Assembly: GCA_026686845.1 (NCBI GenBank)
Contig: JAIVEN010000008.1
Location: 15,468,501 to 15,532,500, forward strand
DNA length: 64,000 bases
Reading direction: 5' to 3'
DNA from: Adenanthera pavonina
Taxonomy: Eukaryota > Streptophyta > Magnoliopsida > Fabales > Fabaceae
The notes under the pieces were generated by a model. That model did not search any database. It was not told where the DNA came from and was given only the letters and a program-made list of their open reading frames with translations. A program made the position numbers and the translations under genes. Of the stretch, positions 36,521 through 48,313 are shown piece by piece. Every line of letters begins with the position of its first letter. Position 1 is the first letter of the stretch.

Positions 36521-39500
36521 TTTTGTAGTAGTACTTCTATCCTACTTGGCACAAGTTACATATCCAAATTACACACACACAAACTACATAGACCTAATAT
36601 CCCCACATCCGATCCTACTCACGCGTCTTCTTTAGACTAGTGCCAATACCGTTACCTGAAAGATTAGTTCATATGAGAGGGGTGTGAGACAATGTCTCAG
36701 TAACTAGAGATAACCACACACACATATATACATATATAACTCATACAATTAGTGAATGCAATGTGAAATAAATGGAATACATGTCTCCCTTGCACACAAC
36801 TAGAACCATGGGCTATCATCAAAACAGGACATTTCGTATAAGTAATTCCCTTCCAACAGTTAGTGAAGACTAATTCCGAGACATCACCAAGCTCACCTCC
36901 CATTAGTGCGTCTGGCCAATGGTAACACTAATATTCAGACCGTGGCTCTCCTTCCCCTTTCCCACCACGAATTGGCAGAGATTTAGGGAAGGTGCAATAC
37001 ACTGCGCGTCTTTCCCCTCCTGGCCATAGGAGGGGATTTAGCCATAGGGATCCCATCCTTATCCTCCCTAACATATATATATATTTCCTTATCCTCCCTA
37101 ACATATATCATCATATATCATATTGTCATCACAACCTGATCCGCCATATATCACAATCTCACAATACCATGTGGTGATATCATGTATCATCATATAATCA
37201 TCATCATTATATCACAATGTCATGTATGCATCATGTCATGTCATGTCAATATCATCATCTCTAATCATCATCATAATCATCATCTAGCTATGTGCATACC
37301 AAGATATATAGAAAATAGTACACACAAACACATCTATGTCATGGTATGAAATAAACATGCATATATATAAATATACATACTTTCATACCATACAAACAAA
37401 CACCCGGTTACCTCAAGTGTCAATACCACACACGAGAATTCCATGAACTTCTCGAGTTGTCCAACAAGCTTGAACCCCTCTCAAGCTACCAAACAACCTT
37501 CACACTACCACAATTCTTCAATTAACACAATATATCAATAACCAAACATCACAGTTCAACCAATTTAGCCTAACCCAAGGTTCCAACATCCTTTTTTATG
37601 CATCAATAAGCTCTTGAGAACCATTCGAACACTACTCAACCATATATACTTCGGATTCCCAAGAGCCCTAATAAAAAACAACCTAAGGTTAAGCTCAAAT
37701 CATACATACACCCGTTAAAACTCACATCCAAGCAACAAGAACACCAAAACACACTTTCTTAACCCCATTTCATCCATTTCAATTAGTGGATTTCGGCCAG
37801 AACTGAAGATCCAAACTTATACCCAAAAAACCCCATGTTTCAACCGAAGAAAATGGAGAGAGAGGAATAGAAATCACTTACCAACTTGAATCCAAGCTCT
37901 TAGATGCCGAAAAACACTCCCAATAACTGAAATCTTCAAACCCTAATAGAGCTCCCTCGTTTCTCCTTCATCCGTCTACTGAAATAATCCAAATTTAAAC
38001 AAAAATCTTGATTCTCGCCATGGTTCCAGAATATCTCACTGTGGTGTAACACCCCTTATGTTATCTTTCTTGGCATTGTGTTCAGGACCGAAGGAAACAA
38101 GATGGAGAAAGGCTCAAGTGGAGTTTGGAAGAGCTCTACACCGTGACAAGAACCATTCTAGTAGCGTTGTTTTAGCTAAATATAGTGGAGCCATGGCGAG
38201 GTGTGCTCAGGCCGTGGAGAGATTCGGGATTTTTGTTTAAATCCTGATCATTTCGGACGATTAGGAAAGAAAGAAATGGAGGAAACCGAGGGAGCTCAGC
38301 TAGGGTTTGCTGGATTCGGCCATTAAGAGTGATTTTTAGACATCAAAAGCTTGGATTCAAGTAGGTAAGCGTTATCTACTCCTCCCTCTTCATTTTTCTT
38401 CGGTTGGAATTTGGGATTTTCGGTTTTGAGGTTGAATTTCTGGTTTGGGATGGAATCCACCGATTAAAATGGATGAAATGAGGTTACTGAAGTGTGTTTT
38501 GGTATTCTTGTTGCTTAGGTATGAGTTTTGAAGGGATTATATGTGTTTAGAGCTTAACCCTAGGTTGTTCTTGGTTGAGAGTATGAGGAATCCGAGTTGT
38601 ATGGAATTGGTGATGTTGAATGGTTCCTAGGAGCTTTTTGATGCATGAAAGGGTGTTGGAACCTTGGGTTAGGCTTAAAGTGGTTGAATTGTGATGTTTG
38701 GTTATTGGTATGCTATGTTAATGGAAGAATTGTGTTATTATGAAGGTTGTTTGGTTAACAAAGAGGTCACGCGTGTTGGATAATTCGAGAAGTTCGTGGA
38801 ACTCACGTGTGTGGTATTGACAACCTAAGGTAACCAAGTGTATATTTGTATTGTATTGTTTGTATGGTATGACAATACATATATTTGTGTATATATGCAT
38901 ATTCCTTTTCATACCACGATATTGGTTGTGTATGTGTATGGTTTTTCTATATATCGTGGTATGCACGGCTAGTTGATGAATGATGATTGCATATATTATG
39001 ATGTGTAGCATCCCCATATCATTGCATGCTAGCATGTCCATATCATGATTGTGATGATAATGATGCATATATGTGTGTAGAGGTATGTTGGCATGACATT
39101 GATATCATCACCATATGATTGCATAGTGAGAGATTAATGATGAGGTGATGATGAAATGATGTGATATGAGATGATGATATGATAAAGATCCCTGTCACTA
39201 AATCCTCTCAATGGGAGACCTAAGCGGCAGAGGACAATATGATATGATGAAATATCCCTATCACTAAATCCTCTCCTTGGGAGAGCCAGGTGGCAGTGGA
39301 TTTAGGGATGCACCTTTCCTAAATCCCCATTAATTCGAGATGGTCTAGGGGAAGAAGAGCCACGATCCAAGCTCTAGTGTAACCATTGGCCGGGTTGCAT
39401 TAGGGTAAGGTGAGCTTGGTGATGTCTTGGAATCAGTCTTCACCAACTGTTGGAAGGGAATCATCTATTGAAACGTCTTGTGATGATAACAGCTCGTGGT

Positions 39501-39601
39501 TCTAGCTGTGTATGAGAGAGAACATGCATACCATTCATTCATATTGCATTCATGAGTTGTATGAGATATATGTATAGATATATATGTGTGTGTGTGTGGT
39601 T

Positions 39602-41247
39602 TGTTAGATATGTTGGCTTCCCAAGAAGGGGTGAATTGAGAAGATTAAAATTTTCTGCAAAAGTCAAGAGTGTGATAAAGACAAAAGAGACAGTAAAACA
39701 GAGTGTAAAGGAATAGCAATGTAAAAGCAGTAAAAGAGAAAGGAAGACACAAATATTCATCCTGATTCAGTCTCTCTATCTTGACCTACGTCCAGTCCCC
39801 AAGTAACTACTTGAGATTTTCCACTATCTTGCAAGAATTTAATGGGCTTCTTGCAATTGCCTCAGTACAACTTTGATACTTTGTTCTTAGAGATTACAAC
39901 CACTCTGTTTGCACTCTAACTAAGAGCTTCCCAAATCCCTTGTGATATTTCCTCACAAGAAAATCTTTCTTCCAAATGAAAATAAGATTGATTACAAAGA
40001 ATGAACTCTCTAATTTAGAGTGTATATAAAAGTTGAAGCATAGAAGAATGAAGTATGAGAGTAAGAGGCTTTGAGTTGAGAATTTGATAGAGTTTCAATA
40101 TGTACAGAGTTAATTCATTACCCACAACTTCAAATGAAGTTCTATTTATAGATTTATGTCTTAACTATTCATTAGAGACAAGATCTAGCCGTTAGAGATG
40201 TTACCCAACGGTTACTCTGAAAAACTACCTATTCACCAACCACATTTAATGCTTCTGACACTTAAAGTTTGAATTTTGGTTAGCCAACAGACGAATTTCA
40301 CAGATACCGAAAGTTAAAGACTTCAATGTTGAACTTCAAAGTTCATCTGTTATGAAGCAAAGTTTGAATTTTCATCTTTGAAAAATATTTCTATGTTGGA
40401 ACATACGAATTTTCAAGTTGAAGTTCATCTAATAAGTGTGAACAGTTGTCTCATATTGCTATAGTGCCTTCAAAGTTCGAATTTTGGTGACCAAAATTCA
40501 TCTGTCAGTGGGTAGCTCAATAAAGCACAATAGTTCATCTTTTCAAAATTTGAATTTTCAAGATTCAAAGTTCGTCTGTCAGAGAGAGCTCTTATCAGAC
40601 TTAGTTCAAAGTTCAAATTTCTAAATACCAACCTTCGTATGTCAACAGATTATCATAACAGACTTGCAAGCTTTGTTTCTAAAGTTTGAATTTTCAAAAT
40701 CAAAGTTCGTCTATCAGTGAGCTAATTTTGGATTCTTTTTAATCTTCACTTTCATATGAGCTTTGAAATATTCTCAAACGAATTTTTCATTTTTATGAAT
40801 TGTAGTTTATCAAAAATTCAAATTTTCAAACTTCAAAGTTCGTATATTAGAGAAGGCTCTCATTAGACTTATGTCAAAGTTCGAATTTATGCACTCAAAG
40901 TTCGTCTGTCAGAGGAATCTCTTTTCTGACTAACTTATTTTCAATTCGAATTTCAAAATCTAAAGTTCGAATTTTCGAAGTAATAGATCAGCTTTAACAC
41001 TTTAAAGTTCGTCTGTTAGTGGGTGTTTTTCAAGTATTCCATGAATTAACATGGAATCAGGTTTCTAAAAACATTCTTTTGCCAATTCAAAGTCTTTTAC
41101 TCAATTAAACACAGTAAGAAATCCTATATCTAATCTTGTGCTGATTTTACTTGGATTTCTCCATTTGAAATCTTCCATGCACCTTTAATATCTTCTTTCC
41201 AAGCTCTAGAAGGTTGGTTTGGAATCATCAAAACACTTGATTCAACA
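39602..41247 (-). mobile_element. Solo Sirevirus LTR, same family as the element at 1-8362
   Basis: It starts TGTTAGATATGTTGGC at 39602 and ends CTTGATTCAACA at 41247, 1646 bp, with a perfect TGGTT duplication at 39597-39601 and 41248-41252. It is collinear with 6504-8362, including the TATAAATA box, the GAGGGGTGAATTG-type edge and the TTCGTCTG array (40288-41010). It is more decayed, and many motif copies are altered to TTCATCTG. No primer site or gag follows, so it is the product of LTR-LTR recombination. It marks the youngest layer of the nest. Confidence 0.92.
40143..40150 (-). promoter_or_regulatory. Probable TATA box of the solo Sirevirus LTR
   Basis: The minus strand reads TATAAATA, in the same position and context as 7045-7052 in the intact 5' LTR. 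Confidence 0.55.
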
Positions 41248-42336
41248 TGGTTGTCCCCCGGTTACTGAGACATTGTCTCACACCCCTTTCCCATGACTAA
41301 CCTTTCAGGTAACGGTTCTGGCACTAGTCCGGAGAAGACAAGGGAGCAGCTTTGTATGTAGGAATAGTCTATGTAGTATTTGTGTATTGGAAATTGTATC
41401 ATATGCCAAGTAGGATAGAAGGTTTTGTAATGGTTGTGTGACATTGTTAAGGATTGCCATGTATGGTTATGTATGTTGTGTGATTGTGCTATATGTGATG
41501 AAAGTTGGAATTGGACCTGATTGGTGTATTTTAGGGCCTGAAGCCCGTTTTGTCAGGTAAGTGTTCCAAGGGGTCAAATCTCAGAGGAGTGATTTCTTTG
41601 AGGTGAAACCTCTTTGAACAAGTTAGTTTGGGGGTTTTGGACCTGTATGATTGGTCTCGGAGTGACCAGTTGCCTTTGGTGGCAATTTGAGGTTGTTAGT
41701 GGTGAGTTTTAGTCAACAAGTGGCCAAAATGGTGTCAAGGGTCTAGAATCTTCATATGGAGTTGGATTAAGGTGAAAGTGGTGTCTATAGCTAGATTGGG
41801 ACTAGATTGACTTGTAAGAGTTGGAATCAAGTCAATCGGAGGTCGGAGCATAAAGTTATTCGCGTCGAAAGTTCATCCCAGAGTATGAAAGTTGCTGATA
41901 TGGGATATCAGCATGGGGCGCCGCGGCTCCAGAGTCCAAGCTGCGACTCCAGTGGAGGCAGTGGCGATGGAGAAATAGGGGAGGCTGGAGCTGCGGCGGT
42001 ACTGTAGTGGCCGCAGCCTCAGCCCATTTTCTGGCTTTTTGGGTTCATTTCCGCTATTCTGAGGTTGTGAGAAGTTGTTTCGAGATGTTTGGGTTGTATT
42101 TGGTTGAGATTTGAGGTTTTTGGTCAAGTTTGGAAGTGTTCGGAGGCAGGGTGTTACACGCGGCTCCAACAGTTTTTCAGCCCAAAAAAGCCACTGGACA
42201 CACTCTTGCCACGGCGGCCCTGCTTCTCGCCGTGGCGTGGACCTATATTTTCCTTCACTTGAGCCTTCCTCCATCCTGTTTTCCTCCGATTCTAAACACA
42301 ATGCCAAAACAAAGTCATGTGGGGTGTTACAAATCA

Positions 42337-43190
42337 ACCTCAACCAAATTTCTGATCAAATTAAACAAAACTTCTATATTTATCAAAGTATACAATAATT
42401 AAGTTGATTCTAAAAGCAAATTAGATAGAAAGTCTTACAATGTAGATTCGTAATATCAACATGCTTACAAAAGCTGGATCTTCAGAGTTTTGGCTTAAGA
42501 ACTTGAATAACATGCAATATTTTAGCTAAGATGTTGAAAACTTCATATTACTAGGCGGCGGTACCAGCTCATCTTGTAGTCGTGTAGTTCTGAAGCATCA
42601 TCACGTTACTGTGACCCAAGAAGGACAGAAACATATATATATATATATATATTTTTTATGTGTCACTTTTTACCTTGCGTTTATTTTTATCTAGATCTCT
42701 TGCCCCTGAACTATTATATTATATTATTCTAATTTGAACTTGAAATAATGAAATTTAAAAAAATTGTCAAAAAAATTATTAATACCTTTCTATAATTGAA
42801 AAAAAAAACTCAAATTTTTTACCGAAATTCTCATTCCTTACCAGGAAGTCAATTGTCACGTGACAAGTTATACGTGAAATAATTTTAGCTATCAAAATCT
42901 AATTATACTGTGATAAATAAAGTATTGTAAAAGGTTACTGACAATTGTATAATACTGTAAATGTAATTGTAAATTTGCAATAAACATTAATTTTTTTATT
43001 AAAAAACAAAACTTCAGCCAAAACAGAAAAAAAAAAGTGAAAAAGGCACGCATAATTAGAACCGTATGAGCACAAGGAAATTAAAGGAGTGCAAGTTACC
43101 GAGAAAAGTGTAATAATGTAATTATAATTATCGCCTAAAGCAACTCATGCGAATACGGAGCACAACGACAACCACCATCTAAAATGAAGG
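42337..43190. other. Intergenic sequence upstream of NLR pseudogene 2
   Basis: AT-rich, with an (AT)n tract at 42633-42652 and no gene. Homology to the upstream region of pseudogene 1 begins at about 43190. Confidence 0.45.
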
Positions 43191-43434
43191 CTTTTCCAAT
43201 ATGAGAATGCTTTAACGATAAAAAGAGAAAAAGAAAAGGCATGAGCTTTCAGATTCAACAAAGTGAAGCCTTTTCCTTTGTCCAATGAGAATGCTTTAAC
43301 AATTGAAAAAAAATCACCTTTTTGACTCAACAAAGTGTAAGACCTCCATAATAGTTTCTTCTTGACCGATGAACTTAGTCCAGAGAACTTGTACTCTTGC
43401 TCCTCTTCCTAATTTCCATCAATCTCATAGAGCC
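43191..43434 (+). promoter_or_regulatory. Upstream/leader region of NLR 2 with a short tandem duplication
   Basis: The block GAGAATGCTTTAACGATAAA...CAACAAAGTG occurs twice, about 43200-43263 and 43286-43337. It occurs once upstream of pseudogene 1 (20713-20773). From about 43345 to the ATG at 43435 the two genes share AATAGTTTCTTCTTGACC and TTGTACTCTTGCTCCTCTTC. This shared stretch probably includes the promoter-proximal region and 5' UTR. No clear TATA box could be picked. Confidence 0.55.
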
Positions 43435-46400
43435 ATGGAACAACTGATAACTATAATCTGGGAAGCAGCCAAGTGTTTGTGTGACTGCACTGCCAAACAA
43501 GCTACTCTCATTTCTGAAATGGAGGGCAACCTTCAGTCATTGGAAGAAAATTGCACTCAGCTCCAACACTGAAGACAAGATGTGATAATAATGATCCATC
43601 AAGCAGAGAGCAGGCCACATATCAGAAGGACACGAGAAGTAGATGATTGGCTCCAAAGAATAAGCGATTTTGAAAAGGTACTAATTAACCCAAAAATTTA
43701 TCACTCTTGTTCAACAAGTTTAGATCCTTGCTTATCATATGATATGAATTAATTATCAAAATGAAATGAAATAAGTCTAAGCTTTACAATTTTCTCTCAA
43801 TTTGTTTCTGCAGACCGTGGAAGATATTCAGGAACAAGGTGCTAAAGCAGTACGAGATGAATGTTTGGGTAAGTTTTGCCGCAAGAATTGTGTGTCAAGC
43901 TATAATTTGGGAAAAGATGTTGTTAAGACTCTAGATCATGTAAAAGGATTAATGGGTGAAGGAGAAAAGTTTAACAACAACAATATTTCTTATGAGCTGC
44001 CACGCAAGCCTACGGAAGAGATGTCTGTACATAAGACTGTAGGCATGGATTTGATGCTAGAGAAGGTATGGGATAGTATTCAAGAAAAAAATGTGGGCAT
44101 TATTGGTTTGTGTGGCATGGATGGGGTAGGCAAAACGACGCCCATGATGAGAGTTTATAATGAATTTGCAAGAAGAAATCATGATTTTGCTCTATTGATC
44201 TGGGTTGTCTTATCTAAAAGCTACAATATAGCTAAAATTATTGATGAGATCTTCAAGCGTGTTCACATAGATTTGAAGGACAAAAGCAGGCATTAAAAAG
44301 CAGGGGAAATATGCAATGTGTTGAAACACAAAAGATTTGCTCTTTTGTTAGATGATATGTGGCAGGGATTAGATCTTGAGAGCATAGGAGTTCCACTTCC
44401 AAATGAGACGAATCAGTCAAAAGTCTTGTTCACACCCCGATGGATGAATTTTTGTTATCAAATGCATGCTAAAATATTCAGAGTGGAATGTTTGAAAGTG
44501 GAAGAGGTTTTTGATTTGTTTTGCATGACAGTGGGTCAAGAAACTATAAACTCAAATCCCACTATTCTTGGGCTAGCACGAAAGCTTGTTCGAGAATGCA
44601 AAGAATTGCCACTTGCATTGATTACAATTGGACAAGCTATGGCTGGCCGAAAGAGCCTTGAATCATGGGAGCATGCTATAAAGATGCTTCAGAGTTCTCC
44701 TTTCAACGATAAAGGTATAGAGACGGAAGTGTTTTTTATTCTTAAGTACAGTTATGATGCCTGCCCACTGAGATGGAGAAAAAATGCTTTTTGTACCTTG
44801 GTTTGTTTCCAGAGGATGAAAGCATTTCTATACATGAATTAATTCTTTTGTGGATTGGAGAGGAATTACTTGGTGGGGATAACAGCATACATGATGCCTT
44901 TAATCATGGTCATCATTTAGTTGAAAGCTTAGAGCTTGCATGTCTAGTGGAACAGCATGAGGAAAATTCCATCAAGGTGCACGGCATGATTCGAGACATG
45001 GAACTATGGTTACTCTGTGGCCAAGATAGAAAAAAAAAAACAAAATCCTAGTGCAAGGTGAAGCATTTAAATTATTACATGGTGATAATCTTGAAATTGG
45101 GGAAATTGTTGAGAAGATCTCAATAATGAATTTACGAAGATATGGTACAGCGATCAGCAAGTTGAGTATTCCAACTTGTCCTCTCCTCAAGACTCTAATC
45201 TTGCAGGGCTTCGTAATAAATAAGTTGGAAAATATCCAATTCATGAGTCATTTCAAGGTTTTGAGATTAACATTGATTAACAGAATAACCACTCTTCCTA
45301 CAAAAATAAGCCAGTTGATTCATTTAGAATACCTTGAGCTATCACGGTGTTCCATTAAAGAAAAGTTTCCAATAGAAATAAAAAACTTGAAGAGGTTGAA
45401 AGAATTCATCCTACAAGACAATTTATTGGCTCTTGAAATCATTTCTTTGGAGATTATTTCATGTCTTAAGAGGTTAAGAATGTTTGAGTTTAAAGTGTTC
45501 TGTCCTTCAACCAATTCAAAAGAGGAATTTTTTTTGGAGCAACTAGAGTTGCTACCGTACTTGGAGGATATCAGCATTAGCTTTGTGACTCTTTGTGGCA
45601 TCAACAAATTATTGAATTCAACCAAGTTGCAGCGTTTTGTTAGACATATGAAAGTTATTGGATATAGGAGTGGTTAACCCTGCACACCAATAATTCCATC
45701 ATCTGTCACAGGATTGGAATGCTTGAACCATATAGAGTTTGCTGGATTGAGTGTCAATTAGGAAGAATCATTGGTCAATCGCATTGACATATTTTGGAAG
45801 CATAGTGAGGTCGAGATTAGTCGTTGTAATTCAATAACTCATTTGACATGGCTCATGTATGCTCCACTCTTCATACTCTTAAAGTCGATAATTGTGGTCT
45901 ACTTAAGGAAGGGATAATGGAAAACCAAGAAAATGGAAACCAAAATATGGATGGCATATTTGGAAATCTCGAGAGGATGATTTTGTTACAGTTGCCAAAT
46001 CTAAGGAGCATCCACAAAACAGCCTTGGCTTTTCCTAAGCTTAAACATATCAGCATAATACAATGCCCTAATTTGAAGAAGCTTCCTTTAGATTCTAACT
46101 CTGCCAACTATTTGGAGGGGATAGAGGGACTATCAGAATGGTGGAACAATTTAGAGTGGGAAGGTCATCCCACTTTTCATGAATTATTCCGTCCTGGAGC
46201 TGAAACGGTAAACATATTTCTAACTTGAATTTTCATATCTCTCTATTTTGCATGTCTTTGTATGTTTCTTCCAAAATTTTATTCAAAGGCAGGGGTAATT
46301 CAATCTTTTAACTACAATGCTTAAGCTTCCCTTATTCTCTGTGTGTCTATTTGAATGTATACACATGTTTATGGATAACAGAAAAATCAAAATCACAACA

Positions 46401-48313
46401 ACAATAACAACAACAACATTAGCCTTATTCCACTATGTGGGGTCGACTACATGGATCATATGACACTAATGGGCTCTATCAAATGTCATTTCCTCAGATA
46501 AATCATTTCTCAAAAGGTCATTCCTTATAACTTCCCTTAGCGTCCTTTTTGGTCTTCCTCTACGCCTTTTGATCGGCCTCCAAGCCATTTGATCAACTCT
46601 CTTCACTGGCTCCTCTTGCCTTTTTCTTTGTACATGCCCAAACCATCTTAAACAATTCTCCATAATTTTCTCCTTGATAGGTGCTACCCAACTTTCCTTC
46701 ATATACAGTCATTTTGTATTTTGTATTTTATCCAATTTTGTATGACCACACATCCATATCAACATTCTCATCTCTGCTACTCCCATCTTATGCTCTTGTT
46801 GTCCTTTCAAAGCCCAACATTTACTACCATATAGCATTACTGGCTTTATAGCTGTTTTGTAAAATTTTCCTTTAAACTTAATAGGTACCTTGCGGTTACA
46901 AATAACTCTTATTGCTTTCCTCCACTTTAACTACCTAGCTTATATCCTATACATAACATCCCCATGAATTTCACCATTATTCTGTAAAATTGACCTCAAA
47001 TATCTAAACTTTGACACTTCATGAATGATTTGCTCTCCAATTTTTACCTTTGAATCATTTCTAATTGGCCTCTTATTAAATTTGCAATGCATATATTTTG
47101 TCTTGCTTCTACTCAGACAGAAACCTTTTGATTCCAAAGTATGTCTCCATAATTCAAGTTTAGAGTTGACTTCTTCTCTTGAGTACTCAATTAAAACTAT
47201 ATCATCTGTGAAGAGCATATACTTTGGAATTTCTTCTTGTATATGTTCTGTAATAACATCCAAAACCAGATCAAACAAGTATAGACTCAAAGAAGATCCT
47301 TAATGTAAGCCTATTGTTATAGGGAAGTCCTTTGTCACACCTCTAGGGGTTCTCACACTTGTTATTGCTCCCTCATACATATCTTTTATGACTCGAATAA
47401 AAGTCACACGGACATCTTTCTTCTCCATTGCTTTTCACAATACATCTCTTGGTACTTTATCATAGGCTTTTTCCAAATCAATGAAAACCATATGCAAGTC
47501 TCTCTCTTTACTTCGGTATCTTTCAATCAAACCCCTTAATAAATAAATAGCCTCTGTTGTAAACCGTCCTAGCATAAATCCAAATTGGTTTTCCGAAATA
47601 TGAGACTCTTTTCTGAGTCTATGCTCAATCACTTTTTCCCAAAGTTTCATGGTGTGACTCATAAATTTTATCCCCCGATAATTAACAATATTCTGAATAT
47701 CCCCATTGTTCTTGTATGTGGGCACTAAAGTGCACTTTCTCTATTTCTCTGGCATTTTCTTGGACCTTAAAATTTCGTTAAATAACTTAGTGAGCCACCA
47801 AACCCCCTTCTCTCCTAAGCACTTCCAAACTTCAATAGGAATACCATCGGAACCAATGGCTTTACCATTATCTATTCTCTTACAAGCTTCTTTTACCTCT
47901 CCAACCCGAATCCTACGATAAAAATTCAAATTGAGATCATCCTCATGGGTTCTTAATCCTTCAGTATCAATAGTCATATCCAATCCATTATTGAAAAGCT
48001 TATAAAAGTAGCTCTTCCATCTTTCTTTGATATCATCATCTGCAACTAAATTTTTTTCTTCTTCATCCTTAATGCATCTTACTTGGTTCAAATCTCTTGA
48101 CTTTCTTCCCCTTCTCTTGGCAATTTTGTAAATCAAAATCATAAATAAATTAAATTAGTTGTTTTATATGAATAATTTATTTTATTTTAATAGAGAGTTA
48201 ATTGCAAAATATTGCAGGGAGGGAATATTCTGCTAGGTGAACAGCTATTGCTTGGGACGATGGTTTTTAACACTGCAACTTGGGAGATGTCAACCTCCCG
48301 GCAACATCCTTGA
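43435..48313 (+). pseudogene. CC-NBS-LRR resistance gene (RPS5/RPS2-like), pseudogene 2
   Basis: Same plan as pseudogene 1: exon 1 of 243 bp (43435-43677, MEQLITIIWEAAKCL), intron 43678-43813, and exon 2 with P-loop GMDGVGKTTP (Gly-to-Asp and Leu-to-Pro beside an intact GKT). It also has WVVLSKSYNIAKIID, kinase-2 FALLLDDMW (intact), ELPLALITIG in the GLPL position, RNBS-D FLYLGLFPEDESI, VHGMI where the MHD Asp is Gly, and LRRs at about 45060-46200. A terminal intron (donor 46208, acceptor ending 48217) contains a LINE. The last exon runs to TGA at 48311-48313. Lesions: TGA at 43570-43572 in the coiled coil; TAA at 44294-44296; a frameshift near 44759; an A-run frameshift near 45030-45040; TAA at 45675; and a frameshift near 45860. 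It is less damaged than pseudogene 1 but still non-functional. Confidence 0.92.
46396..48129 (-). mobile_element. 5'-truncated RTE-type LINE in the last intron of NLR 2
   Basis: Minus-strand reverse transcriptase pieces appear in order: VKEACKRIDNGKAIGSDGIP, ENQFGFMLGR, VFIDLEKAYDKVPRDVL, the catalytic box as FTDDIVL, and a C-terminal LRWFGHVQRKR...GRPKRTL typical of plant RTE elements. The frame is broken by stops at about 47728, 47430 and 46930. The endonuclease half is missing (5' truncation). The 3' tail is a (GTT)n run at 46396-46425, as in RTE. A perfect 12-bp duplication AAATCAAAATCA flanks it (46384-46395 and 48130-48141). It inserted in antisense to the NLR gene. Confidence 0.9.

Larger units (their letters stand above)
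31449..36533. mobile_element. CACTA (En/Spm-type) element with captured host sequence, 5.1 kb
   Basis: The left end CACTACCACAAAAATG matches the inverse of the right end, whose complement reads TACTACTACAAAATGG. Both are flanked by CTT (31446-31448 and 36534-36536), the 3-bp duplication expected for CACTA elements. The empty site is confirmed by copy D, which reads through it with a single CTT. Subterminal zones carry palindromic GGCGGTTAT/ATAACCGCC repeats. No transposase is recognised, so it is probably non-autonomous. The interior holds intron-exon sequence including a DNA topoisomerase III exon, which makes it a gene-capturing element. Confidence 0.85.
38045..42158 (+). mobile_element. 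Solo LTR copy D (2.45-kb family), inverted inside copy C
   Basis: It begins TGTAACACCCCTTATG at 38045 and ends GCAGGGTGTTACA at 42158, in the opposite orientation to A, B and C. The flanks are TGTGG (38040-38044) and CGCGG (42159-42163), identical except for two C/T transitions. Without the Sirevirus solo LTR and its duplication it is 2463 bp. The plus-strand stretch near 38240-38400 has a TTTAAAT box and a leader-like region, so transcription is taken as plus. It reads through the CACTA target site uninterrupted, which confirms that site. Confidence 0.85.
30682..42331 (-). mobile_element. Solo LTR copy C (2.45-kb family), split by two insertions
   Basis: It begins TGTAACGTCCTACCTCC at 30682 and ends GTGGGGTGTTACA at 42331, with a perfect AATCA duplication at 30677-30681 and 42332-42336. 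Removing the CACTA element with its duplicated CTT (31449-36536) and copy D with its duplication (38045-42163) leaves 2443 bp, close to copies A (2456) and D (2463 without its own insert). The three remaining pieces are 30682-31448, 36537-38044 and 42164-42331, and they follow copy A in order. It is the oldest layer of this nest. Confidence 0.88.

Noticed and set aside
47025..47921. Plus-strand frames opposite the LINE.
   Set aside because: They are antisense shadows of the reverse transcriptase.
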